Source: Nocardia ninae NBRC 108245
GTDB taxonomy: Bacteria > Actinomycetota > Actinomycetes > Mycobacteriales > Mycobacteriaceae
Direction: 5' to 3'
DNA length: 64,000 bases
Assembly (NCBI RefSeq): GCF_007990755.1
Contig: NZ_BJXA01000021.1
Coordinates: 1 to 64,000, forward strand
The position numbers and the translations under genes are program-made. Shown piece by piece: positions 1 through 7,008 of this stretch. Numbering within the stretch: position 1 is the stretch's first letter; each line of letters opens with the position of its first letter. A model generated the notes under the pieces. That model made no database searches and was not told where the DNA came from. It saw nothing but the letters and a program-made list of their open reading frames with translations.

Positions 1-444
1 GACGGCGGCGGCCAGGGTTGACGCGCCTGCCCCGCCTGCGGCACCTGCCACGGCGACGACAACCCCGTCTCCGGTGCGGTGTTCGCCGTACTCAGCAAAC
101 ATCTCGATAAGTCCTTCGGCGGCACCGGGCAGCGCGATGACCCGCTCGGCGCCGACGGCCGCGGCGGCTTGCCAATCGGGCAGTCCCGGTTCGCCGTCGG
201 TGGCCAGGACGACGCCGACCCGGCGCAGATATCCGGCCTCGGCGGCCGCCCGCGCGGCGGTTGTGTCCAGGATCACCAGTGGCGCACCGGTCCACGCGTG
301 CCGCCCGACGGGTAGCAGGCGTTCGTCGAGTCCGCGTTCGGCCGCGGCGGCGACGCGCCGCACTTCGTCGCGGAGCCGGGGGTCGTGCAGGAGCACGAGG
401 GCCGGTGGCGGGCTGCTGTTGTCCGGCGCCACTTCAAGATTCAT
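1..444 (-). CDS. ssd: Septum site-determining protein Ssd/CpaE-like, N-terminal part
   Basis: An open frame runs from ATG at 444 to the window edge, giving 148 residues without a stop. The N-terminus is a receiver-like or pseudo-receiver domain (VLLHDPRLRDEVRRVAAAAE early on). The last visible residues, VVVAVAGAAGGAGASTLAAA, are a deviant Walker A region of the MinD/ParA type, so the cut lies inside the ATPase domain. The family (Rv3660c, Ssd) influences septum placement and dormancy-related gene expression in mycobacteria. Its divergent placement next to the HAD phosphatase matches the mycobacterial order, and this is the main support for the name. The C-terminal half is outside the window. 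Confidence 0.8.
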   Translation of the reverse strand, partial: MNLEVAPDNSSPPPALVLLHDPRLRDEVRRVAAAAERGLDERLLPVGRHAWTGAPLVILDTTAARAAAEAGYLRRVGVVLATDGEPGLPDWQAAAAVGAERVIALPGAAEGLIEMFAEYGEHRTGDGVVVAVAGAAGGAGASTLAAAV

Positions 445-496
445 GCGGCTGAGCGTGGCCGAAATCGGCGGACGGCAGAAGAGGAGATGTGCCGAT

Positions 497-505
497 TGTG
501 GATAA
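497..505. promoter_or_regulatory. Single DnaA-box-like nonamer upstream of ssd
   Basis: The 9-mer TTATCCACA, read on the minus strand, is an exact match to the classical DnaA box. It lies about 55 nt upstream of the ssd start. It is isolated, so it is not an origin. It could be a chance match or a regulatory DnaA site on a division gene. Confidence 0.3.
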
Positions 506-584
506 CTCGGGGGTGTGTAGAACTTTCGAGTTCCGCGACGAGGGGATTCGGCGCCTGCGAAGGGGGAGGTGAACCGTCCCCGGA

Positions 585-680
585 ATAGAGGACGGCCCCA
601 GCCGGGGGGGGAGGAGGCTGGGGCCGTCGGGTTCAGCCCCGGGGGGTCGGGCTGAACGCGCCTGGACCATGTCCAGGTGC
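585..680 (-). ncRNA. 6C-type small RNA (B11-like)
   Basis: Read on the minus strand, three hairpins follow each other: a short one at 677-661, one with 9-bp arms at 657-649 and 639-631 and a loop containing exactly six C, and one with 13-bp arms at 628-616 and 603-591 and a loop containing eight C. Two stem-loops with C-runs in their loops define the actinobacterial 6C RNA family. M. tuberculosis carries its member (B11) between Rv3660c and Rv3661, the same intergenic space and strand as here. A promoter (TAGTAT at 691-686, TTGCGT at 716-711, 19-nt spacer) would start transcription near 680. The last strong stem is followed by CTCTATTCC rather than a clean U tract, so the 3' end is approximate. 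Confidence 0.85.
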
Positions 681-685
681 CAGCA

Positions 686-716
686 ATACTACACCCAAGC
701 CCCGCCCACAACGCAA
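686..716 (-). promoter_or_regulatory. Promoter of the 6C RNA
   Basis: A minus-strand -10 TAGTAT lies at 691-686 and a -35-like TTGCGT at 716-711, with a 19-nt spacer. The predicted start is 6-8 nt downstream, just before the first hairpin of the RNA. Confidence 0.55.
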
Positions 717-932
717 GTCTGTTGCGGCAGAACTTTCCGGCGATTACGGGCTCCGCAGGGGTGCGGCAAACTCCCCGCTCGCGGCCACGGATACCGCCGT
801 GTGGGGCGCCGCAGCCCCCGTCGCACCGCCCGCGCTCGATCCCCAGTCGGATCCCCAGTTCCGCGCCGCGCGGTAGCCGCTGCGGGCCCGCGCGTGCCGG
901 GAGGGTGGGGGCGGTACGCCTATGCTGGTCGG

Positions 933-1739
933 GTGGACTCACCCACCGCGGACGGACGCGTCGCCGCCTTCTTCGATCTGGACAAGACCGTGATCGCCAA
1001 GTCGAGCACGTTCGTCTTCAGCAAGCCCTTTTACGCGCAAGGCCTGTTGAATCGCCGCGATGTGCTCGAAAGCAGCTACGCGCACTTCCTGTTCATGCTG
1101 TCCGGCGCCGACCATGACCAAATGGAGCGGATGCGCGCCCATCTCACGAACATGTGTGCCGGGTGGGACGTCGAGCAGGTGAAAACCATTGTGGCCGAGA
1201 CGCTTCACGAGCTGGTGGATCCGCTGATCTACGCCGAGGCGGCCGATCTCATTGCCGACCACAAGATCCGGGGCCACGATGTGGTGATCGTGTCGGCCTC
1301 GGGCGAGGAGATCGTCGGCCCGATCGCAGAAGTGCTCGGCGCCTCGCACACCGCGGCGACGCGGATGGTCGTCGCGGACGGCAAGTACACCGGCGAGGTC
1401 GAGTTCTACTGCTACGGCGCGGGCAAGGTCGCCGCGATCGAAAAGCTCGCCGCCAGTGAGGGTTACGATCTCTCGCGCTGTTACGCGTACTCCGATTCGG
1501 TCACCGATCTGCCGCTGCTGCACGCGGTGGGCCATCCGACGGCGGTCAACCCCGATCGCGGCCTGCGCCGCGAGGCACTCGCCGAGGGCTGGCCGATCTT
1601 GGCCTTCTCGAACCCGGTGTCGCTGTGGGCCCGGTTCCAGGCGCCGTCGTCCACCACCCTTGCCGCGACCGCGGTGGTCGGCCTGAGCGCCTTGCTCGCC
1701 GGCGCGATCAGCTATCGATTGCTGCGCCGGCGCAGCTGA
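933..1739 (+). CDS. HAD-superfamily (SerB-like) phosphatase, Rv3661 homologue
   Basis: This is a 268-aa HAD-IB hydrolase. The nucleophile motif FFDLDKTVIAKSS is near residue 15. Motif II is VVIVSASGEEIV, and the C-terminal YAYSDSVTDLPLL supplies the metal-binding aspartates. Relatives are phosphoserine phosphatase-like enzymes or inhibition-of-morphological-differentiation proteins. A membrane-like stretch (residues about 245-263) followed by arginines ends the protein, so it may be tail-anchored. The GTG at 933 is chosen because homology begins there and TATGCT at 921-926 sits 6 nt upstream with no Shine-Dalgarno, which suggests a leaderless transcript. A longer upstream frame is low-complexity and is not used. 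Confidence 0.85.
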   Translation: MDSPTADGRVAAFFDLDKTVIAKSSTFVFSKPFYAQGLLNRRDVLESSYAHFLFMLSGADHDQMERMRAHLTNMCAGWDVEQVKTIVAETLHELVDPLIYAEAADLIADHKIRGHDVVIVSASGEEIVGPIAEVLGASHTAATRMVVADGKYTGEVEFYCYGAGKVAAIEKLAASEGYDLSRCYAYSDSVTDLPLLHAVGHPTAVNPDRGLRREALAEGWPILAFSNPVSLWARFQAPSSTTLAATAVVGLSALLAGAISYRLLRRRS

Positions 1740-1898
1740 GCTTTAGCCACCACCGACACAGGCGCGACCGCCGCTGCTCGAGCGGAAGCCTGGTACTTGC
1801 CGGAGAGGTTTGCTGAGCGCACGCGCAAGAAGTTGCGACGAGGCATTGAACCACGAAACGCCGATCGACACGCCGCAAATCGAATGTCTGAGCAGCTC

Positions 1899-1927
1899 TT
1901 GATGTGAAGGCTGTCACAGAGTAGAAA
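1899..1927 (+). promoter_or_regulatory. Promoter of the Ms1-like RNA
   Basis: TTGATG at 1899-1904 and TAGAAA at 1922-1927 are separated by exactly 17 nt. The predicted start is near 1933-1935, about 300 nt before a terminator hairpin. Confidence 0.5.
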
Positions 1928-1932
1928 GGTAA

Positions 1933-2230
1933 CTACGGAAGGTCGGAAGGCCAAGGCAGGACCGGAAGAGAAGGTTCCGTCTCCCGTCCACCCTTCCCAG
2001 CACGGACACCAGGCACCCACGCGGAGCGCGCCGCGACAAGGGCAGAAGCGTTGTGGGCCTGCGAAATCCGGGTCTTCGTCGGCGATGGCCTCGCACAGGT
2101 TGCGGGGATGAACCGCCGGAGGTCGGACTCTCGCCGAGGCCGTAGAACACAACCCACCCAGCACGCTTGGTAACCGGGTAGTCCGTGCTACGCGGGCGGT
2201 GAAGTCGGCAACGACACGCCGCCCGCTTTG
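1933..2230 (+). ncRNA. Ms1/MTS2823-like RNA (6S-like, RNA polymerase-binding)
   Basis: The 503-nt gap between the HAD gene and the convergent Rv3662c-like gene has no credible gene. In M. tuberculosis the same gap (Rv3661-Rv3662c) encodes MTS2823, the homologue of M. smegmatis Ms1. That ~300-nt stationary-phase RNA binds core RNA polymerase. Here a -35/-10 pair with 17-nt spacing precedes the region. A terminator-like hairpin (arms 2192-2199 and 2219-2226, then TTTG) closes it, giving ~300 nt. The call rests on position, strand, size and boundaries. I could not align primary sequence or fold the whole RNA. Confidence 0.6.
2192..2230 (+). terminator. Terminator of the Ms1-like RNA
   Basis: Perfect 8-bp arms (GCGGGCGG and CCGCCCGC) around a 19-nt loop are followed directly by TTTG. 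Confidence 0.55.
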
Positions 2231-2242
2231 ACGTGTAGCGGC

Positions 2243-2989
2243 CTACCCCGACGCCGAATCGGCGATCGACGTGGCCTCCCGCGCACCGTCCTCCAACGCG
2301 CCGCAGCACAGCAGCACCCAGCTGCCGACAGCGTCCCCCGCACCGGATCCGAACGCCGCCGCGGCGTCGAGATACGACTGCCTGCGTCGCAGCCAGAAAA
2401 CCTCGGGCACTCCCAAACTGTGCGGGTCCAGCCCGCTCGACACCGCGACCAATCGCGAGGCCGCGCGTGCGACCACCCCGTCCGCGGTCCCGAACGGACG
2501 CAATGCGAGCAGCTCGCCGTGCACCACGGCGGCGATCACCGGAGCCGGCGCACGCGACCCGAGCACCGTCTGCACCAGCAGATCGAGCCGCTCCGCCACC
2601 CCGGCATCGGACCGTGGCCTGCCGAGCGCCGCCTCGTCGGTCACCAGGTCGGCCGCGGCGAGCAGATGCAAACGGGCCAGCGCCTGCAACGGCGCGCGCT
2701 GCCAGGTGCCCACCAGATTGCGCAGCGCGTCACCGTCCAAGGCCTGGCCAACGCGCAGCGACCCGGCCAGAATCGGGTCGCCGACCTGACCGTCGGCGGG
2801 CAATTCGGTGCTACCGCCGTCGATGGCGGCCGACGAACGGGCGGCCCGCACCGCGGCTTCAGCGGCAGTGGTCGGCCAGCCGCGCCGATTCGCCTTGTGC
2901 CGATGCACCTCGGCGAGCGCATCGCGGGCGCGGTCGGCCGCGGCACGGACACCGGGGAGATCGACGAGAGGCTGTAGCGGATCGGTCAC
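2243..2989 (-). CDS. Degenerate Fic-like protein, Rv3662c homologue
   Basis: This 248-aa protein starts at GTG. It is collinear with the uncharacterised Rv3662c. Two segments recall Fic enzymes. Residues 51-58 (RSSAAIDG) resemble the class II inhibitory motif [S/T]xxxE[G/N]. Residues 164-175 (RPFGTADGVVAR) sit where the catalytic HPFxxGNGRxxR loop would be, after a typical VVHGELL helix. The catalytic His is Arg and the GNGR core is lost, so AMP transfer is unlikely. A non-catalytic Fic fold is an inference from these motifs. The gene is convergent with the HAD phosphatase and the Ms1-like RNA. Confidence 0.7.
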   Translation of the reverse strand: MTDPLQPLVDLPGVRAAADRARDALAEVHRHKANRRGWPTTAAEAAVRAARSSAAIDGGSTELPADGQVGDPILAGSLRVGQALDGDALRNLVGTWQRAPLQALARLHLLAAADLVTDEAALGRPRSDAGVAERLDLLVQTVLGSRAPAPVIAAVVHGELLALRPFGTADGVVARAASRLVAVSSGLDPHSLGVPEVFWLRRRQSYLDAAAAFGSGAGDAVGSWVLLCCGALEDGAREATSIADSASG

Positions 2990-3347
2990 GGTTTACGAGG
3001 CTACTTGCGCCCGCCGTGCCGCCGGACCCAAGCCCACCCCGCTGCGGCCGGACCTAACCCGGCCCCAGGCTCGTGCCCGCCTCGGCCGGCCGCGCGGTGC
3101 AGCGCGGTCCGGGGCAGCGCGATGCCATGCCGTGCACTGCTGTCCGTGCCGCGGTGCTGTGCGATGCAGTTCAGTTCCGGGCATCCCTGACACCGGACAA
3201 CGCCCCAGAACTGCACGATCAGGTCGGTGCACAGCCGCCGCTGACTGGCCCATACTCGGCGCTGCACACCAAGCGGCCACCCCAACCCAACGGGCCGGGG
3301 TGGCCGCCGAACTTCGAGTGTGCCGCCGATCCCGACGAGCCGATTAC
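2990..3347. other. Intergenic region without a credible gene
   Basis: The 358-nt gap lies upstream of the Fic-like gene and downstream of dppD. It should hold the promoter of the former and the transcript end of the latter. A perfect 11-bp inverted repeat (3273-3283 and 3297-3307, GC-rich, no U tract) is the likely end of the dpp transcript. I see no conserved protein in any frame. Confidence 0.5.
3273..3307 (-). terminator. Hairpin downstream of dppD
   Basis: The 11-bp arms GCGGCCACCCC and GGGGTGGCCGC surround a 13-nt loop, about 40 nt after the dppD stop. There is no U tract, which is common for actinobacterial terminators. Confidence 0.5.
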
Positions 3348-5054
3348 TCAGCTCACCAACAGATCTCGGCCCGGAATGGCGTCGAGCAGCCGCCGGGTGT
3401 ACTCCTCCCGAGGATTGTCGAAGACCTCCTGGGTGGACGCCGCCTCGACCACCTTGCCGGTCTGCATGACCAGCACGTCATCCGCGATCTGCCGGACCAC
3501 AGCCAGGTCGTGGGTGATGAACACATACGACAGCCCGAGTTCGGCCTGCAGATCGTTCAACAACCGCAGAATCTGCGCCTGCACCAGCACGTCGAGCGCG
3601 GACACCGCCTCGTCACAGACCACGACCTCGGGCGAGAGCGCGAGGGCACGCGCCACGGCGACGCGCTGACGCTGACCACCCGACAACTCGTTCGGGTACC
3701 GCCGCATCACGGTGGACGGCAGCGACACCTTGTCGAGCAGTTCGCGCACCGTGGCCTCGCGCTCCTTCGCGGTGCCGATGTCGTGCGTGCGCAACGGCTC
3801 CTCGATGGTGCGGTAGATCGAGTACATCGGGTCCAGCGAACCGTACGGGTCCTGGAAGATCGGCTGCACCCGGCGCCGGAACGCGAAGGCGGCCTTGCGA
3901 TCCAGCTTCGCCACCTCTTGCCCGTCGAAGGTGACCTTGCCCGAGGTCGGTTCGAGCAGACCGAGGATCATCTGCGCGACCGTCGATTTTCCCGAGCCGG
4001 ATTCGCCGACGATGGCCGTGGTGGTACCGCGCCGAAGCCGGAACGAAACATCCTGCACCGCAAGGAAGTCGGTCGACTTCCACGGGACGCTGCCGCGGAT
4101 CTTGAACGCCTTGGTGAGGTTCTCGACCACCACCACGTCGTCGGGCACCACGGACAGCTCGGTGTCGGCCGCCGCGATCTGCTCGGCCACCTGCACCGCC
4201 TGCTCGCGGATCTCGATGCGCTGCTTCACCGAGGACAACCGCTGCGACGCGAGCGAGGGCGCCGAGTTCACCAGCCGCTTGGTGTACAGGTGCTGCGGTT
4301 CGCGCAGAATCTGCAGGGCCGGACCGGATTCCACGACGCGGCCGCGATACATCACCACCAGATGCTCCGCGCGCTCGGCGGCGAGGCCGAGGTCGTGGGT
4401 GATCAGCAGTACCGCGGTACCGAGCTCGTTGGTGAGGCCTTCGAGGTGATCGAGGATCTGCCGCTGCACGGTGACGTCGAGCGCCGAGGTCGGCTCGTCC
4501 GCGATCAACAGCTTGGGCCGGCACGCCAGACCGATGGCGATGAGCGCACGCTGACGCATACCGCCGGAGAACTCGTGCGGGTACTGGTTCACCCGGCGTT
4601 CGCCGTCGGACATGCCCGCTTCGTGCAGCAGTTCGATGGCTCGCTGTTTGGCCGCCTTACCCTTGGCGATGCCGTTGGCCTCCAACGTCTCCCGGATCTG
4701 GAAGCCGATCTTCCACACCGGGTTCAGGTTCGACATCGGGTCCTGTGGGACCAGCCCGATCCCGCTGCCACGAACCGCGATGACGTCCTTCTTCGACGCC
4801 TTCGCGAGATCCTTGCCGTCGAACAGGATCGAGCCGGAGGTCACCTGCCCGGTGCCGGGCAGCAGATCGATGATCGCGTGCGCGGTGGTGGACTTGCCCG
4901 AGCCGGATTCGCCGACGATCGCGACGGTCTGGCCCGGGTACACCGACAGGTTCACATCGCGGACGGCGGGTATTTTCTTGCCGTCGGAGGTGAAACAGAC
5001 GTTCAGGTCCTTGATTTCGAGCAGGGGCGACTGTGCGCTGCGGAATTCACTCAT
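3348..5054 (-). CDS. dppD: Dipeptide/oligopeptide ABC transporter, fused tandem ATPase
   Basis: A 568-aa protein with two complete ABC ATPase halves, equivalent to separate DppD and DppF subunits. Each half has Walker A GESGSGKST (near residues 49 and 345), a signature (FSGGMRQRALIAIGL and LSGGQRQRVAVARAL) and a Walker B plus switch His region ending in TH. It energises the import complex with DppB and DppC at the inner face of the membrane. Rv3663c has the same fusion. It is the last gene of dppABCD and overlaps dppC by 4 nt. In M. tuberculosis the system has been linked to peptide and haem uptake. The substrate here cannot be read from the sequence. Confidence 0.93.
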   Translation of the reverse strand: MSEFRSAQSPLLEIKDLNVCFTSDGKKIPAVRDVNLSVYPGQTVAIVGESGSGKSTTAHAIIDLLPGTGQVTSGSILFDGKDLAKASKKDVIAVRGSGIGLVPQDPMSNLNPVWKIGFQIRETLEANGIAKGKAAKQRAIELLHEAGMSDGERRVNQYPHEFSGGMRQRALIAIGLACRPKLLIADEPTSALDVTVQRQILDHLEGLTNELGTAVLLITHDLGLAAERAEHLVVMYRGRVVESGPALQILREPQHLYTKRLVNSAPSLASQRLSSVKQRIEIREQAVQVAEQIAAADTELSVVPDDVVVVENLTKAFKIRGSVPWKSTDFLAVQDVSFRLRRGTTTAIVGESGSGKSTVAQMILGLLEPTSGKVTFDGQEVAKLDRKAAFAFRRRVQPIFQDPYGSLDPMYSIYRTIEEPLRTHDIGTAKEREATVRELLDKVSLPSTVMRRYPNELSGGQRQRVAVARALALSPEVVVCDEAVSALDVLVQAQILRLLNDLQAELGLSYVFITHDLAVVRQIADDVLVMQTGKVVEAASTQEVFDNPREEYTRRLLDAIPGRDLLVS

Positions 5055-6028
5055 CGCTTCCTAGCCTTCGGGTCGAGGGCCTCGCGCAGCGCGTCGCCCA
5101 GCAAGATGAAGCTCAGCACCGTGAGCGCGAGTGCCGTGGCCGGATAGAACAGGATCGCGGAGGTGCGAATCTCCTTCTGCCCCGACGAGATATCGGCGCC
5201 CCACGACACGATCGTGCGCGGCAGGCCGACACCGAGGTAGGACAACGTCGCCTCGGTGACGATGAAGACGCCGAGCCAGATCGTGGTGACGACGATCAGC
5301 GGGCCCGCCGCGTTCGGCACCACATGGCGCAGCAGCGTGCGTATTCGAGAGACGCCCAAAGCCTTTGCCGCCGTGACGTAATCGCTGTTCTTCGCCTGGA
5401 TCACCGCACTGCGTGCGATCCGGGCCGCCTGTGGCCAGGTGAACGAGGCGAGGACCAGGACCACGGTCCAGATGGTCCGCGCATCGAGCAACTGCATGAT
5501 CACGATCGCGGCCAGCATCAGCGGGATCGCGAAGAAGACTTCCGCGATACGCGACACGATCGAGTCGAGTAGCCCGCCGTAGAACCCGGACAGTGCGCCG
5601 AGGACGCCGCCGATCAGCACGAACAAGACGGTCGAGCCGACGCCCGCCATCACCGACGCCCGCGCGCCGTACACGGTTCGGGCGTAGATGTCACAGCCCT
5701 GTTTGTCGAAGCCGAACGGATGACCGGGACCGCGCGGATCCATGCTGAAGTCGCCGTTGCAGTAGCGCGGATCCTGGCTGGTGAACAGGCCGGGCCAGAG
5801 GACGACGATGAGCACGAACACGATCATCAGCATGGCGACGATGAAGATCGGGTTGCGCCGCAGCTGTCGCCAGGCGTCCTGCCAGATGCTGGTCGGCGAG
5901 CCTGCGTCGACGACCATGTCGGTGGCGAGCACCTCGACCTCGTCGGGCGGTGCGACGAAGTAGACCTGCCTGCCGCGGGCCGCGCTCTCCGCGAGATCGA
6001 TTCCTTTTCCTTTGTCGAGGTCAGGCAT
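5051..6028 (-). CDS. dppC: Peptide ABC transporter permease
   Basis: A 325-aa OppC/DppC-type permease. A cytosolic N-terminal extension of about 55 residues is followed by a first membrane helix (IFIVAMLMIVFVLIVVLW). The periplasmic stretch contains two Cys (ending DPRYCNGD and KQGCDIYARTVYGARAS), and five further helices follow. The EAA-like loop AKALGVSRIRTLLRHVVPNA contacts the ATPase. The stop overlaps the dppD start by 4 nt and the start lies 8 nt inside dppB, so the three genes are translationally coupled. Confidence 0.92.
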   Translation of the reverse strand: MPDLDKGKGIDLAESAARGRQVYFVAPPDEVEVLATDMVVDAGSPTSIWQDAWRQLRRNPIFIVAMLMIVFVLIVVLWPGLFTSQDPRYCNGDFSMDPRGPGHPFGFDKQGCDIYARTVYGARASVMAGVGSTVLFVLIGGVLGALSGFYGGLLDSIVSRIAEVFFAIPLMLAAIVIMQLLDARTIWTVVLVLASFTWPQAARIARSAVIQAKNSDYVTAAKALGVSRIRTLLRHVVPNAAGPLIVVTTIWLGVFIVTEATLSYLGVGLPRTIVSWGADISSGQKEIRTSAILFYPATALALTVLSFILLGDALREALDPKARKR

Positions 6029-6947
6029 AGCGAATCCTCGGATCGAGTGCGGCGTAGAGCAGGTCGACGACCAGGTTGGAGATCAGGAAGATGATGATCA
6101 GCACCGTCACGAACGACACGACGGTGGGCGGCTCACCACGGGTGATCGCCTGGAACAACGTGCCGCCGACGCCGGGAATGTTGAAGATGCCCTCGGTGAC
6201 GATGGCGCCGCCCATCAGCGAGCCGAGTTCGGCGCCGAGGAAGGTGATCACCGGGATCATCGAGTTACGCAGGATGTGCACCGTCACCACCCGGGGCCTG
6301 CTCAGCCCCTTGGCGGTCGCGGTGCGGACGAAGTCGGCGGACATGTTCTCCGCCACCGAGTTCCGGGTCAGCCGCAGCACATAGGCGAACGACAACGACC
6401 CGAGCACGAAAGCGGGGACCAGCAATTCGGCGAAACTCGCCTTGCCGGTGACGGTCACCGGTGCGATCCCCCATTTCACCCCGAGCAGGAACTGCGCGAG
6501 GAAGCCGATGACGAAGATCGGGACCGCGATCACGACCAGGCTGACGACCAGCATGGTCGAGTCGAACAACTTGCCCTTGCGGAGCCCGGCCACCAGGCCG
6601 AAGATGACGCCGAACACGGCCTCGATGCACACCGCCATGGCGGCGAGTTTGATGGTGATCGGGAAGGCCCGCGCCAGCTCGTCGCGCACCGGCCTGCCGG
6701 AGAAGGCGGTGCCGAAGTCGAACGTGACAATGCCCTTCAGATACAGCAGATACTGCATGATGAAGGGCTGGTCGAGGTGGTACCGCGCGCGGAGCTGGGC
6801 TTCCACCGCGGGGGTCATCGGTTTGTCGCCGGCGAGGGCCTGAATCGGATCGCCGGGAATGAGGAATACCAGGGCATAGATGAGCAGCGTCGCCCCGAGG
6901 AACACGGGGATCATCTGAAGCAGACGCCGCACGACATACCAGGCCAT
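6021..6947 (-). CDS. dppB: Peptide ABC transporter permease
   Basis: A 308-aa OppB/DppB-type permease with six predicted helices. It begins with the family hallmark MAWYVVRRLLQMIPVFLG and carries the coupling loop TAKGLSRPRVVTVHILRNS near residue 210. A GGAGA ribosome-binding site precedes ATG 6947. It pairs with DppC to form the membrane channel. A strong hairpin separates it from dppA, which would let the binding protein be made in excess over the permeases. Confidence 0.92.
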   Translation of the reverse strand: MAWYVVRRLLQMIPVFLGATLLIYALVFLIPGDPIQALAGDKPMTPAVEAQLRARYHLDQPFIMQYLLYLKGIVTFDFGTAFSGRPVRDELARAFPITIKLAAMAVCIEAVFGVIFGLVAGLRKGKLFDSTMLVVSLVVIAVPIFVIGFLAQFLLGVKWGIAPVTVTGKASFAELLVPAFVLGSLSFAYVLRLTRNSVAENMSADFVRTATAKGLSRPRVVTVHILRNSMIPVITFLGAELGSLMGGAIVTEGIFNIPGVGGTLFQAITRGEPPTVVSFVTVLIIIFLISNLVVDLLYAALDPRIRYA

Positions 6948-6967
6948 TTCGTCTCCTGGGTCAGTGG

Positions 6968-7001
6968 TGAGCCGCGCCGTCGGGTTCGACGGCGCGGCTC
7001 A
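6968..7001 (-). terminator. Intercistronic hairpin between dppA and dppB
   Basis: Perfect 15-bp arms at 6968-6982 and 6987-7001 surround a 4-nt GGTT loop. Its place directly after the lipoprotein gene fits an attenuator or mRNA-stabilising stem that raises binding protein over permease levels. Confidence 0.65.
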
Positions 7002-7008
7002 TCAGCGG

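Noticed and set aside
669-932. An 88-codon N-terminal extension of the HAD phosphatase
   Set aside because: Arg/Pro-rich and random; it overlaps the 6C RNA promoter, and the leaderless GTG at 933 fits the family start.
2808-5147. A 779-codon open frame on the plus strand
   Set aside because: It is antisense to dppD with no homology; dppD has two complete ABC ATPase domains. High GC creates such long antisense frames.
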